Assembly: GCA_947375085.1 (NCBI GenBank)
Contig: CANCEQ010000020.1
Location: 1 to 23,791, forward strand
Direction of reading: 5' to 3'
Length of the DNA stretch: 23,791 nucleotides
Source of the DNA: Flavobacteriales bacterium
Lineage (GTDB): Bacteria; Bacteroidota; Bacteroidia; Flavobacteriales; Crocinitomicaceae
Each line of letters starts with the position of its first letter. The stretch's first letter is position 1. The notes under the pieces are model-generated. The model saw only the letters and a program-made list of their open reading frames with translations. It searched no databases and was not told the origin of the DNA. Of the stretch, positions 14,832-22,703 are shown in pieces. The position numbers and the translations under genes were made by a program.

Positions 14832-16339
14832 TGTTTTAGATTTAAAATTTCTTCAATATATTCTCTTGAATTAGAAAGTCTAGGTACTTTATTCTGCCCT
14901 CCCAATTTCCCTTTTTCTTTTAACCAAGTATCAAACGTTCCATTTTTAACAACTTGAATATCAGGAAATTCCAATACCATATTGTTTGATCTTTTTGCAT
15001 CATAATCAGAATTAACACTGCGCAAATTCTCATCTAACAAAACTGTAAAACGGTGAAAATCTTGAGGCTCTTTTACAAACTCAATTAACCATTCATGTTT
15101 ACCACGATCAATTCCTTCCATATATACCGGTCCTGCTGTATAATCTCTAATTTGCGCCCCTGTTTTTTCACACGCTATAGCCATTGCTGATTCTGCATTA
15201 TCAACAATCAACTCTTCTCCAAACACATTTATGAAACTCTTTGTTCTTCCTGTAATTTTAAATCTAAATGGTTGTAATGATGTAAATTTTATCGTGTCTC
15301 CAATAATATACCTCCATAAACCGGCATTGGTAGATATGACAAGTGCATAATTTGTATCTATCTCAACTTGAGATAAATCAATCACTCTTTTCGAACTTTT
15401 TCCATCATAATTTTCCATCGGAATAAATTCATAAAATATTCCATAATCTAACATCAATAATAAATCTGTACTAGTTGGAGAATCTTGTATACCAAAAAAT
15501 CCTTCTGAAGCATTATAAGATTCAACATAATTCATCGATGAATCAGGAATCAACTTATTAAATTCGGCACGATATGGATCAAAACTTACACCACCATGCA
15601 TAAAGAGTTCTAAATTAGGCCAAACTTCTTTTAAATGCTTTTTACCCGTAATTTCTAATATCTTATTAGACAAAACCATTGTCCAGCTTGGTACTCCAAC
15701 CAAAATACATACATCTTCAGGAATTGTTTTCAGAGCTATTTTTTCAATTTTCTCTTCCCATTCATTCATCAGTGCAATTTCTTTTGAGGGAGTTCTCTTA
15801 ATTTCTGCCCACCAAGGCAAAGTCTTCATTATAATTGCAGATAGATCTCCAAAGTAAGATTCGTCAGAAAGAGGATTTATCTCAGCACTTCCTCCAATAA
15901 CTAAATGTTTTCCTTTGTATAATTTGGCTGATGGTTGATTTTCATAATACAAAGCCAATAAATCTTTCCCCCCTTTTTGATGACATTCTTCTAACGCTTC
16001 TTTAGTAACAGGAATCAATTTACTTCGATCCGAAGTTGTCCCAGAAGATTTTGCGAACCATTTTGTTTCGGTAGGCCACAGCAAGTTTTGTTCGCCCTCC
16101 ATCAATCTCTCAACCCACGGTTTTATATCTTCATACTCTTGTAAAGGTACATTGGTATTAAAATCTTGATAATTTCCTATTTTTGAATATTCATACCGTT
16201 TACCCCATTCGGTATTAACAGAAGCTTTCAATAACTTCTCCAACATTTCATTTTGTACTTCGAGTGGATATTTACGAAACAAATCTATTTGATGGATTCG
16301 TTTTTTCATTAGCCAAGCAAAAATTGAATTAAAGGGCAT
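14828..16339 (-). CDS. GH3-family adenylate-forming acyl-acid synthetase
   Basis: This 503-residue protein is of the GH3 family, in the ANL superfamily. Plant members join amino acids to jasmonate or auxin through an acyl-adenylate. The nucleotide-binding motif is SSGTTSDRSKLIP (98-110), followed by YNASEGFFGIQD (275-286). LWRYIIGDTIKFTS (341-354) is the third motif, and GRTKSFINVFGEEL (364-377) forms the hinge to the small C-terminal domain. The length is close to the usual bacterial ~500 residues. The substrate in Bacteroidota is unknown. The gene is coupled to the exported propeller-like protein downstream (4-bp overlap). No -7 box was found upstream. Confidence 0.93.
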   Translation of the reverse strand: MPFNSIFAWLMKKRIHQIDLFRKYPLEVQNEMLEKLLKASVNTEWGKRYEYSKIGNYQDFNTNVPLQEYEDIKPWVERLMEGEQNLLWPTETKWFAKSSGTTSDRSKLIPVTKEALEECHQKGGKDLLALYYENQPSAKLYKGKHLVIGGSAEINPLSDESYFGDLSAIIMKTLPWWAEIKRTPSKEIALMNEWEEKIEKIALKTIPEDVCILVGVPSWTMVLSNKILEITGKKHLKEVWPNLELFMHGGVSFDPYRAEFNKLIPDSSMNYVESYNASEGFFGIQDSPTSTDLLLMLDYGIFYEFIPMENYDGKSSKRVIDLSQVEIDTNYALVISTNAGLWRYIIGDTIKFTSLQPFRFKITGRTKSFINVFGEELIVDNAESAMAIACEKTGAQIRDYTAGPVYMEGIDRGKHEWLIEFVKEPQDFHRFTVLLDENLRSVNSDYDAKRSNNMVLEFPDIQVVKNGTFDTWLKEKGKLGGQNKVPRLSNSREYIEEILNLKH

Positions 16340-16392
16340 TTTATTTAGACTTAAAAGACTTAACTATTCGAGAAAACACTTTGTTTGAAGTC

Positions 16393-16425
16393 AAAAAAAA
16401 ATCCTGCTCTTGAATGAACAGGATT
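16393..16425 (-). terminator. Rho-independent terminator of the 32-aa gene
   Basis: On the minus strand AATCCTGTTC pairs with GAGCAGGATT (10 bp, one G·U) around the loop ATTCAA. A run of T's follows directly. It lies 25 bp after the stop codon of the small membrane-protein gene and before the GH3 gene, so it insulates the two. Confidence 0.85.
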
Positions 16426-16449
16426 GACTTAAATTCTTTACAATTAAGA

Positions 16450-16548
16450 TTAACCCCAAATTAAAAGTGAAGCTAAAATTCCTAAAACAATTACTGTATA
16501 AATTGTACCTACAGCTACTGTTGAACCTTCGAAGAAATTATCTGACAT
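16450..16548 (-). CDS. 32-aa single-pass membrane microprotein
   Basis: This short reading frame has 33 codons including the stop. The protein starts MSDNFFEGS, and from about residue 10 a hydrophobic stretch of ~21 residues (TVAVGTIYTV, then IVLGILASLLIW) forms one membrane helix. It ends with a glycine. A consensus promoter (TTG-N18-TAAATTTG) lies 14 bp upstream and a strong terminator lies 25 bp downstream. Such paired signals around so short a frame are hard to explain by chance. I do not recognise the family. Comparable ~30-residue helices act as small subunits of respiratory or transport complexes; that role is only an analogy. Confidence 0.75.
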   Translation of the reverse strand: MSDNFFEGSTVAVGTIYTVIVLGILASLLIWG

Positions 16549-16562
16549 AACGTTTTTTTTTT

Positions 16563-16591
16563 CAAATTTATAAATAAATATCTTTTAACAA
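16563..16591 (-). promoter_or_regulatory. Consensus promoter of the 32-aa gene
   Basis: On the minus strand a TTG (16589-16591) is followed, 18 bp on, by TAAATTTG (16563-16570), a perfect TAnnTTTG. It lies between the stop codon of the MORN-repeat gene and the microprotein start. Confidence 0.7.
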
Positions 16592-16608
16592 TCGAACAAG
16601 TTAAAAAA

Positions 16609-17640
16609 TTACTTCTTTTTTTTCTTTTTCTTTGATTTACCTTGACCAGACATCACATCATCATCTTCTTTTTCCCCTTCTTTTCCTTCAGGAGCTCCAA
16701 ATGAATATGTTTCTCTACCATGCTCATCGTATTTGTATTCCTCAATAATTTCACCTTTTTTAAAGATTGTTTTATGCTTCAATTTTTTATCTGCATAGAA
16801 TTCTTCAGCTACCCCTTCTTTTCTACCTTTTTTATATGTTTCGTGATCTTGAACAAAACCACCATAATAGAACGTCTTAAATTCTCCTTCTTTTATGTCT
16901 AATTTCCAATGTTCCGTTCTTAACAAAGTCCCATCGTCATAGAAATATTTATACTCCCCGTCTTTTTTTCCCATCTTATAATTCAAATCTTGAATTACAA
17001 TACCCTTTTCATTATACGCTTTATAAGTACCGTCTAAAAATCCATTAGTATAATTTACTTCTTTTTGAATTTTAGACTTTGAATAAGGATGATATGTTTT
17101 TTGTAAGCCGTGTAATAATCCATTATTATAATTCTCCCAAAGGGTTGTATCGCCTTTTTTAGTAAAGAAAATACTTTTACCGTGTTGTTGACCTACAAAA
17201 TAATTCATCTCCCATGCCATTTGAGCAGTTGAATCATAATAATAAATCCATTGACCATTTCGAACACCCTGAATATGAGCCCTAATAACCTGGATACAAC
17301 CAGTTTGATAGGTTGTTGTATCAATTCCATCTTCTTTCCCGTTAACAAACGACACAGTTCTTTCAATTAACCCATTATTATGGCATGTTTCACACTTACC
17401 ATTGAAAGGTGAACCATCCATTCCAGCTAAAAAGGTATTATTATCTTCATTATAAGATAGCTTTTCATTACAATCAACTGTACCAGCTCTCTTACCACAT
17501 TCCCATTCAGCATACTTAATATTCTTCCTTCTTTGTTCTCCTTTATCTGTACAACTTTTCTTTTTAACAGGGCCAATTTGACCAAAAGAAACACTAAACA
17601 AACTTAAAACAAACAACACTAATAAGCTTTTTCTTAACAT
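16609..17640 (-). CDS. Exported MORN-repeat protein with Lys-rich tail
   Basis: This is a 343-residue protein with a signal peptide (residues 1-20, LLVLFVLSLFSVSFG). A cysteine-rich segment follows (C30, C48, C57, then GKCETCHNNG with C83, C86, H87). About nine MORN_2-type repeats come next, of the form xGxxxGxxxxYyxxG (for example KMGKKDGEYKYFYDDG and KKGRKEGVAEEFY). The tail is acidic and then ends in seven lysines (KSKKKKKKK). Automated pipelines often label such proteins YwqK-family antitoxin; the repeats support only the fold, not that role. It lies 25 bp after the thioesterase gene on the same strand and could be the end of that operon. It probably works in the periplasm or at the cell surface. 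Confidence 0.85.
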   Translation of the reverse strand: MLRKSLLVLFVLSLFSVSFGQIGPVKKKSCTDKGEQRRKNIKYAEWECGKRAGTVDCNEKLSYNEDNNTFLAGMDGSPFNGKCETCHNNGLIERTVSFVNGKEDGIDTTTYQTGCIQVIRAHIQGVRNGQWIYYYDSTAQMAWEMNYFVGQQHGKSIFFTKKGDTTLWENYNNGLLHGLQKTYHPYSKSKIQKEVNYTNGFLDGTYKAYNEKGIVIQDLNYKMGKKDGEYKYFYDDGTLLRTEHWKLDIKEGEFKTFYYGGFVQDHETYKKGRKEGVAEEFYADKKLKHKTIFKKGEIIEEYKYDEHGRETYSFGAPEGKEGEKEDDDVMSGQGKSKKKKKKK

Positions 17641-17665
17641 ATTATAAGATTTTAATAACTATCAA

Positions 17666-18070
17666 TCAAATATTATTCCTTTTTAGGCTCTCTAGAACAT
17701 TTCTCATTTCTTGAGGCACTTCAATTGTTTTATTATTTTCTGCATCGAAACAAACTAAAACTGATGAGCCAATGGTACAAAGTTTATCTCCTACTTTCAA
17801 CTCGTACTCAAGAGTAAAGCTTTTTGTGCCTATAGAAGCTGTGAAAATGGTAATCTCAGGCTCTTCATGTAACAAAACAGGATAAAGATATTCAACTTCA
17901 TTTTTTCTTAGTAAAACACCGTTTTTTTTCCAATCCCATTTTTCCCCCATTAAAGGAGAGAAAAAAGCAACTCTTGCCATTTCAAAATAACTCAAATAAA
18001 CAGAATTATTAACATGCCCCATGACATCTAAATCTGAAAAACGAACTTGAATTTTTACTGATTTCCTCAT
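17666..18070 (-). CDS. Acyl-CoA thioesterase, 4HBT family
   Basis: This is a 134-residue hotdog protein. The signature FSDLDVMGHVNNSVYLSYFE (11-30) has the catalytic-type D15 and E30, followed by MARVAFF; this is the FcbC/YbgC layout with the HVNN turn. The protein lacks a signal peptide and should act in the cytoplasm. The start overlaps the stop of the nucleotide-sugar dehydratase gene by 4 bp (ATGA), so the two are translationally coupled. This is the second such thioesterase in the window; the other is at 5672 and the two are clearly divergent in sequence. The acyl substrate is unknown. Confidence 0.85.
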   Translation of the reverse strand: MRKSVKIQVRFSDLDVMGHVNNSVYLSYFEMARVAFFSPLMGEKWDWKKNGVLLRKNEVEYLYPVLLHEEPEITIFTASIGTKSFTLEYELKVGDKLCTIGSSVLVCFDAENNKTIEVPQEMRNVLESLKRNNI

Positions 18071-19947
18071 TTTTTATCGAGTAATTCGAACTCAGAATTA
18101 TTACTAATATATTCTGGAACTATTTCTTTCATTTTAGAAACAATACTATCATTTTGTTGTCTCTCAAAAAGACCTATCAACTCATCAATTTGTTCAATAA
18201 CAGCAGATTTTTCAGATCTTATTTTTGCTTTTAATATTTGAGGATGATGTGTTGGTAATGTATTTTCTTCAGCTGCTAATAATTCTTCATATAATTTTTC
18301 ACCCGGACGCAAACCCGTAATCTTAATTTCAATATCTTTTCCAATTTCAAGTCCGCTAAGTTTTATCATTTTCTTGGCTAAATCTATAATTTTAACAGAT
18401 TCCCCCATATCAAATACAAAGATCTCTCCTCCTTCCCCCATTGAACCTGCTTCTAATACTAATTGGCATGCCTCAGGAATTGTCATGAAAAATCTCGTAA
18501 TTCGTTCATCAGTTAATGTTATAGGACCACCTTGCTCAATCTGTCTTTGAAACAACGGAATAACTGATCCATTTGAACCTAACACATTACCAAATCGCGT
18601 CGTAACAAACTTTGTAGTTGAATTTTCATTTGCAGCTTGAGCATAAATTTCAGCAATTCGCTTTGAAGCTCCCATTACATTTGTTGGATTTACCGCTTTA
18701 TCTGTAGAAATCATAACAAATTTTTCTACATTATGAGAGACAGATAAATCAACTAAATTCTTTGTCCCCCTAACATTAGTGAATATTGCTTCTGACGGAT
18801 TATTTTCCATCAAAGGAACATGTTTATAAGCAGCTGCATGAAAAACATATTGAGGCTTAAAATAGTCAAACACACGTTTCATTCGTTCAACATTTCTAAT
18901 ATCTCCTACAACTACTTCAAATTTAAAATTTGGAAACTTATACAACAATTCGTTTTGTAAATCATACAAAGGTGACTCGGCTTGATCTAATAAAATTAAA
19001 ACGGAGGGTTCGTATTTAGCAATTTGGAGCACCATTCCACTTCCAATCGAACCAGCAGCACCTGTTACTAAAATCACTTTTCCTTTTAACTCACTTGAAA
19101 TCTTCTGTTCATCAAGAACAATAGGTTTTCTCCCTAATAAATCCTCAATTTTAACTTTTGCAATTTGTTTGGTTGTAAACTCCCCATCTATCCAACTTTT
19201 TGGATTAGGTACTTTGTTTACCGTTACATTATTATTTAAACAAATATCAACAATGCATTTACTATTTCCCTCATTTGGGTTTTGAATAGCTAATATTAAT
19301 TGCGTTACGCCTTCTTCTTTTATTAATTTTTTAAGCTTGGATGAATGGTAAATATTTAACCCTTGTAATCTAGTCCCATCCATTTTTTTGTTATCATCAA
19401 TAAAACCAATTAATTGATAAGATAATCTAATATCTTTTTCGATAGTTCTTTTCGTTATTAAACCAGAAACACCTGCTCCATAAATTAAGACTCTTTCTGT
19501 TTGCTCTTTAGGCTTCATTGATTCTAAATAAAATAACTTCACACCAAATCTTAATCCGCTAATAAATATGAATGAAGCTAAAAACTCCATTATCAAAACT
19601 GACATTGGAAAAAGATAATAACCATCAAAAAAAGTTATTCTTAGTATCCCTAAAAATAAAAAAATGACTGAAGATAATGCTGAAGCAAAAAATATTCTTC
19701 TCAAATCTTCTGTTGAAGTATGCCTTACTAATCCTTTATGTATTTTGAAAAAATAAAAAACAAAAAACTTTACAATTAAAAAGGGTAAAAGTGATTTAGA
19801 TAATATTGCCCATTCTTTTTCTAATAATGAAACATCAGCTTTTAAATCAAATCGAATTAAATAAGCAAAGAAAAGTCCTGATAATGAAAGTAATAAGTCA
19901 ATTACTATTATGATCCATCGAGGAGTATTATTTTTAGGTAAAAGCAT
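18067..19947 (-). CDS. FlaA1/CapD-type UDP-sugar 4,6-dehydratase, membrane-bound
   Basis: This 626-residue protein has the full WbpM/CapD build. Hydrophobic segments lie near 11-32, 52-68, 87-104 and 112-135. A first Rossmann-like domain follows with GAGVSG at 157-162, then the catalytic short-chain dehydrogenase domain with GAAGSIGS at 296-303. The active-site block STDKAVNPTNVMGASKR (414-430) has Met in place of the usual catalytic Tyr, as is normal for this subfamily. GLRPGEKLYEELL follows near 563. Such enzymes make UDP-4-keto-6-deoxy sugars for capsule, O-antigen or glycoprotein glycans. It leads a unit with the overlapping thioesterase. Confidence 0.93.
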   Translation of the reverse strand: MLLPKNNTPRWIIIVIDLLLSLSGLFFAYLIRFDLKADVSLLEKEWAILSKSLLPFLIVKFFVFYFFKIHKGLVRHTSTEDLRRIFFASALSSVIFLFLGILRITFFDGYYLFPMSVLIMEFLASFIFISGLRFGVKLFYLESMKPKEQTERVLIYGAGVSGLITKRTIEKDIRLSYQLIGFIDDNKKMDGTRLQGLNIYHSSKLKKLIKEEGVTQLILAIQNPNEGNSKCIVDICLNNNVTVNKVPNPKSWIDGEFTTKQIAKVKIEDLLGRKPIVLDEQKISSELKGKVILVTGAAGSIGSGMVLQIAKYEPSVLILLDQAESPLYDLQNELLYKFPNFKFEVVVGDIRNVERMKRVFDYFKPQYVFHAAAYKHVPLMENNPSEAIFTNVRGTKNLVDLSVSHNVEKFVMISTDKAVNPTNVMGASKRIAEIYAQAANENSTTKFVTTRFGNVLGSNGSVIPLFQRQIEQGGPITLTDERITRFFMTIPEACQLVLEAGSMGEGGEIFVFDMGESVKIIDLAKKMIKLSGLEIGKDIEIKITGLRPGEKLYEELLAAEENTLPTHHPQILKAKIRSEKSAVIEQIDELIGLFERQQNDSIVSKMKEIVPEYISNNSEFELLDKK

Positions 19948-19985
19948 GTTAAAATATTAAATTATTGTTTTAATAAAACAAAAAT

Positions 19986-19993
19986 CAAATTTA
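19986..19993 (-). promoter_or_regulatory. Promoter -7 element of the dehydratase operon
   Basis: On the minus strand this is TAAATTTG, a perfect TAnnTTTG match, 38 bp before the dehydratase start codon. The nearest usable TTG is 23 bp further upstream, longer than ideal. Confidence 0.45.
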
Positions 19994-20010
19994 GTGAAAA
20001 CAAATGAGAA

Positions 20011-20997
20011 TTAACTCAAATCTTTAAAAGACAAAAAGGAAAAGTTTATATAATTAGTTCGTATAAATTTATCTAATCGTTTAAATGAAAATAACGTACA
20101 ACTTTTGGGATGACCAATAATCACCATATTCGATTGTGAATCGTTCATTAATTTAGCTAAACTTTGATCCAATTTAGTCACATAATACCCATCTGAACTT
20201 ACGTGGTTCCAAGTAAAATTGGTTAAAACTGATTTTTTTCTTCCAGGCTGAGATAGAAAAACCCCATCACCAACCATTTTATGTTGTTTTGGAAATAATC
20301 GCCCTAAAATGTATAATCTCCAATAAAAAAGAGGTGAATATTTTAATGATGAAATTGGAAATTCTGTGAAAAATCCACTTTCAACTTCCGTACACACATC
20401 ATTTTCAAATCTATATACTGATTTCTTCGGTGCTAATCTAAAATCAAAGTAATAATGAGGTGATTCAAAATAGCCTCCTGAAAAAACACTTGTATCGTAT
20501 TTTATTCCTACTTCTTTAAATAAATCTTTCAATCGATCAAAAGGCTGAATACACCATCCACCAGCTCTAAAAGTATGTACCTTTTTTCTTGATATTTCTT
20601 CTAAATAGTCTTTATAAAAACTTACTATATGAACTAATTCATCTTCATCAAAATCGGATAGTTTGTAACATCCATCGACTTCAATTACCCACTTTTCACC
20701 ATTATAATAAGATCGTTCCCAATGTGGATGTATATGTAATTGCACATCACAACCACACTCAATCATTTCAGTTATTTGATTTTTAACTTTTGACAGATCT
20801 GATTTTAAACTCGAATGTTTAGCACTTTCTGTTTCAAGACGAATTAAATAGCCAACATCTACAAAAAATGTCATCGGAATTGAATATTTTCGAGCCATTC
20901 GTAGTAATTTTTCGGTTGGCTCAATCATGCATTTCTCTACTGATCCGGTTTTTTCACCGAAAAACAATTCATAATCAAATGTTAGAAAAATATTCAT
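20011..20997 (-). CDS. Polysaccharide deacetylase-like (CE4/NodB fold) protein
   Basis: This 328-residue protein has the landmarks of the NodB/CE4 barrel. TFDYE (6-10) carries the catalytic/metal aspartate D8. QLHIHPHW (86-93) provides the metal histidines. HTFRAGGW (141-148) is the RxGxW-type motif, DTS is at 168-170, and IIGHPKS near the end is the last motif. No signal peptide is seen, so it acts in the cytoplasm, unlike secreted peptidoglycan deacetylases. It lies upstream of the dehydratase on the same strand with a 63-bp gap that contains that gene's own promoter. A glycan-precursor role fits the neighbour. The sugar target is unknown. Confidence 0.82.
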   Translation of the reverse strand: MNIFLTFDYELFFGEKTGSVEKCMIEPTEKLLRMARKYSIPMTFFVDVGYLIRLETESAKHSSLKSDLSKVKNQITEMIECGCDVQLHIHPHWERSYYNGEKWVIEVDGCYKLSDFDEDELVHIVSFYKDYLEEISRKKVHTFRAGGWCIQPFDRLKDLFKEVGIKYDTSVFSGGYFESPHYYFDFRLAPKKSVYRFENDVCTEVESGFFTEFPISSLKYSPLFYWRLYILGRLFPKQHKMVGDGVFLSQPGRKKSVLTNFTWNHVSSDGYYVTKLDQSLAKLMNDSQSNMVIIGHPKSCTLFSFKRLDKFIRTNYINFSFLSFKDLS

Positions 20998-21046
20998 TCT
21001 ACAAATGTAAGAAACTATCTATATTTACGATTTAAAAGAACAGAAG

Positions 21047-21499
21047 ATGCAAGAAATCGAACGTAAATTCACAGTTGATATAGAAAAATGGAACAAAATT
21101 GAAAAACCTGAGCCGATTCAAATAGCTCAGAGTTATCTTTCAACAAACCCTGAATGTACTGTTCGAGTTCGAATCAAAGGAAAAAAAGGTTTTCTTACAA
21201 TCAAAGGAAAAACAATTGGAATAAGTCGATCTGAATTTGAATATGAAATCCCATTGGAAGAAGCCGAACAAATAATAAGTTCATTCGCTCAAAAAACATT
21301 ATCAAAATTAAGGTATGAAATTCAAGTAGAAAATCATTTATGGGAAGTAGATGTTTTTAAAGGTAAATTAGAAGGCTTAATTATCGCTGAAATTGAATTA
21401 ACAAATGAAAATGAATCATTTACAAAACCTGATTGGGTAATTGAAGATGTTTCTGACAATATTGAATTTTATAATTCTAGATTAATTGAAAAGTGTTGA
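21047..21499 (+). CDS. CYTH-domain triphosphatase-like protein
   Basis: This is a 150-residue CYTH tunnel-fold protein. The start MQEIERKF gives the defining ExExK motif (E3, E5, K7). Alternating charged strands follow: VRVRIKGKKGFLTIKGK (about 40-56), FEYEI, KLRYEI, WEVDVF and AEIEL line the tunnel. Stand-alone bacterial members of this size are mostly inorganic or nucleoside triphosphatases. Adenylate cyclase (class IV) and thiamine-triphosphatase activities exist in the superfamily. The stop codon lies inside the inverted-repeat element that follows, and the C-terminus looks slightly shorter than usual. It is divergent from the deacetylase-like gene with a 49-bp gap. Confidence 0.88.
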   Translation: MQEIERKFTVDIEKWNKIEKPEPIQIAQSYLSTNPECTVRVRIKGKKGFLTIKGKTIGISRSEFEYEIPLEEAEQIISSFAQKTLSKLRYEIQVENHLWEVDVFKGKLEGLIIAEIELTNENESFTKPDWVIEDVSDNIEFYNSRLIEKC

Positions 21500-21636
21500 C
21501 TTCGAGAGCCTCAGTCGAACTTCGATAAACTCAGTCGAACTTCGAGTACCTCAGTCAACGAGTGCCCAGTCAACTCTTTCATTGAAACAAAAAGGTTGAC
21601 CAGCCTCTCACATACTGAATCTTTGTCGAAGTCAAA
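21495..21636. repeat. Palindromic/tandem repeat element between convergent genes
   Basis: The ends TTGACTTCGA (21496-21505) and TCGAAGTCAA (21626-21635) are perfect inverted repeats. Inside lie two 20-bp direct repeats (21511-21530 and 21531-21550) identical over their first 15 bases, TCAGTCGAACTTCGA. A degenerate third copy follows at 21551-21567. Each full copy contains the palindrome TCGAACTTCGA. Short GTTGAC/GTCAAC inverted words recur further in. The base composition is clearly more G+C-rich than its neighbours. It resembles the TTCGA/CTCAG-type intergenic repeats of Bacteroidota, and may work as a 3'-end structure for both convergent genes. No ORF is present. Confidence 0.8.
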
Positions 21637-21964
21637 TTTTCTCTCCTACGATATTGCTTTTCTCTAAATCAAAAACCATTGATCCTAACTGAATATCAAA
21701 CCATTCCAAAAAAACATCGATGTTTCTTTCTGCAGGCCACGACTCTTCATCTTCTGTAATTGCAGTTAATTCATTTTTAAATATTTTTTTAAAATGTTGC
21801 TCGATTAACGGTTCAACATCAAAAAAATCTTCTGTAATTAAGTATATCGTTGGCTCAATATCATCTTCAATTGTAAATTGAATTTCTGAATCGATTGTAT
21901 TTGACCAATCAAAAAATGCTTTTTTAGGTGTAACGGTGATAAATCCTCTGTTTAATACGTTCAT
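21632..21964 (-). CDS. Conserved hypothetical small acidic protein
   Basis: This 110-residue soluble, acidic protein begins MNVLNRGFITVTPKKAFFDW. Its middle part is EPTIYLITEDFFDVEPLIEQ, and it later has FLEWFDIQLGSMVFDLE. I have the impression of similar proteins in other Bacteroidota but know no name or function. There is no signal peptide, membrane helix or catalytic motif. The start overlaps the stop of the lipoprotein gene by 4 bp (ATGA), so the two are translationally coupled. The stop codon lies in the terminal inverted repeat of the element between it and the CYTH gene. Confidence 0.8.
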   Translation of the reverse strand: MNVLNRGFITVTPKKAFFDWSNTIDSEIQFTIEDDIEPTIYLITEDFFDVEPLIEQHFKKIFKNELTAITEDEESWPAERNIDVFLEWFDIQLGSMVFDLEKSNIVGEKI

Positions 21965-22614
21965 AATTTTACGTTTAGTTCTTTTAACTCTTCATTTTTA
22001 TAATTCATCCAGGTTGACTTACCTTTTTGAGGTTGATATACAATGTATTTCCAATTATCCCCAAATTGTTGACCTCTAACTAATTCAATCCATTTTTCAA
22101 GATCAATTTTAGAATTTGCATCAATGACAAACAAATGTTTATCATTGACTAAGATTAACAATCCTCGTTTTTGAATTTTAATCTTATCACCTATTTTAAT
22201 TGATTTACAATTCACTCCAAAACAATCTATCCAATTATAAAATGCATTTTCGGTTTTTAATGAATCTGTAAATTCCCAAGCCAATAAATTGACAGAATCC
22301 TTTTTTTCTTTCCAATAAAATTTAGTTACTGATTTTGCCCCAAATCGATCAGGAAAAGAAACAATATCTAATTTTTGAACGACAGAATCATTTATTTTTA
22401 ACGAGTCTAAAATTCCTTTAAAACGAACATCCAAAGTATCGATGAAATTCAGTTCTTTCTCTTTCTTTTTTTTGACTTCCGATTTCCCTTCTTTATATCG
22501 TTCAGAACTTGACGTAATTTCACTTAAATCAACCGTCTCCTCTTTTTCTTTATTTGAACAAGAGAAAAGAATGAAAGACAGAAAAAGAAATGAAAAAAGT
22601 TTCAAAAACATCAT
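21961..22614 (-). CDS. Putative lipoprotein, function unknown
   Basis: This 217-residue protein starts with a short signal sequence (MMFLKLFSFLFLSFILFSC). It ends in a lipobox-like LFSC at about 16-19, so the mature protein should be lipid-anchored at Cys19. A lysine/glutamate-rich linker (about 20-55) precedes a globular domain with a possible C-C pair (DCFGVNC). No family was recognised. The next gene overlaps by 4 bp. A TAACTTTG box lies only 4 bp before the ATG, which suggests a leaderless transcript; the second ATG (codon 2) is an alternative start. Confidence 0.78.
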   Translation of the reverse strand: MMFLKLFSFLFLSFILFSCSNKEKEETVDLSEITSSSERYKEGKSEVKKKKEKELNFIDTLDVRFKGILDSLKINDSVVQKLDIVSFPDRFGAKSVTKFYWKEKKDSVNLLAWEFTDSLKTENAFYNWIDCFGVNCKSIKIGDKIKIQKRGLLILVNDKHLFVIDANSKIDLEKWIELVRGQQFGDNWKYIVYQPQKGKSTWMNYKNEELKELNVKL

Positions 22615-22668
22615 TCGTCAAAGTTAAAACAAAGAAGATTAAAAAAGATGTTTTTAATTGAGTATTTG

Positions 22669-22676
22669 TACTTTTG
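22669..22676 (+). promoter_or_regulatory. Promoter -7 element of ispH
   Basis: TACTTTTG matches TAnnTTTG exactly and lies 27 bp before the ispH start. No properly spaced TTG is seen upstream. Confidence 0.5.
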
Positions 22677-22703
22677 TATCTAGCGAACACAAATCATAAG
22701 AAA

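Noticed and set aside
16609..17640. Toxin-antitoxin component (YwqK-type antitoxin)
   Set aside because: The MORN repeats are found in many unrelated proteins, the protein is exported, and no toxin partner is adjacent.
21047..21499. Class IV adenylate cyclase as a partner of the class III cyclase
   Set aside because: The CYTH fold alone does not show cyclase activity, and the genes are about 10 kb apart; triphosphatase activity is the more usual role of such stand-alone members.
21511..21567. CRISPR array
   Set aside because: The units are contiguous tandem copies of 20 bp with no unique spacers, and there is no cas gene.
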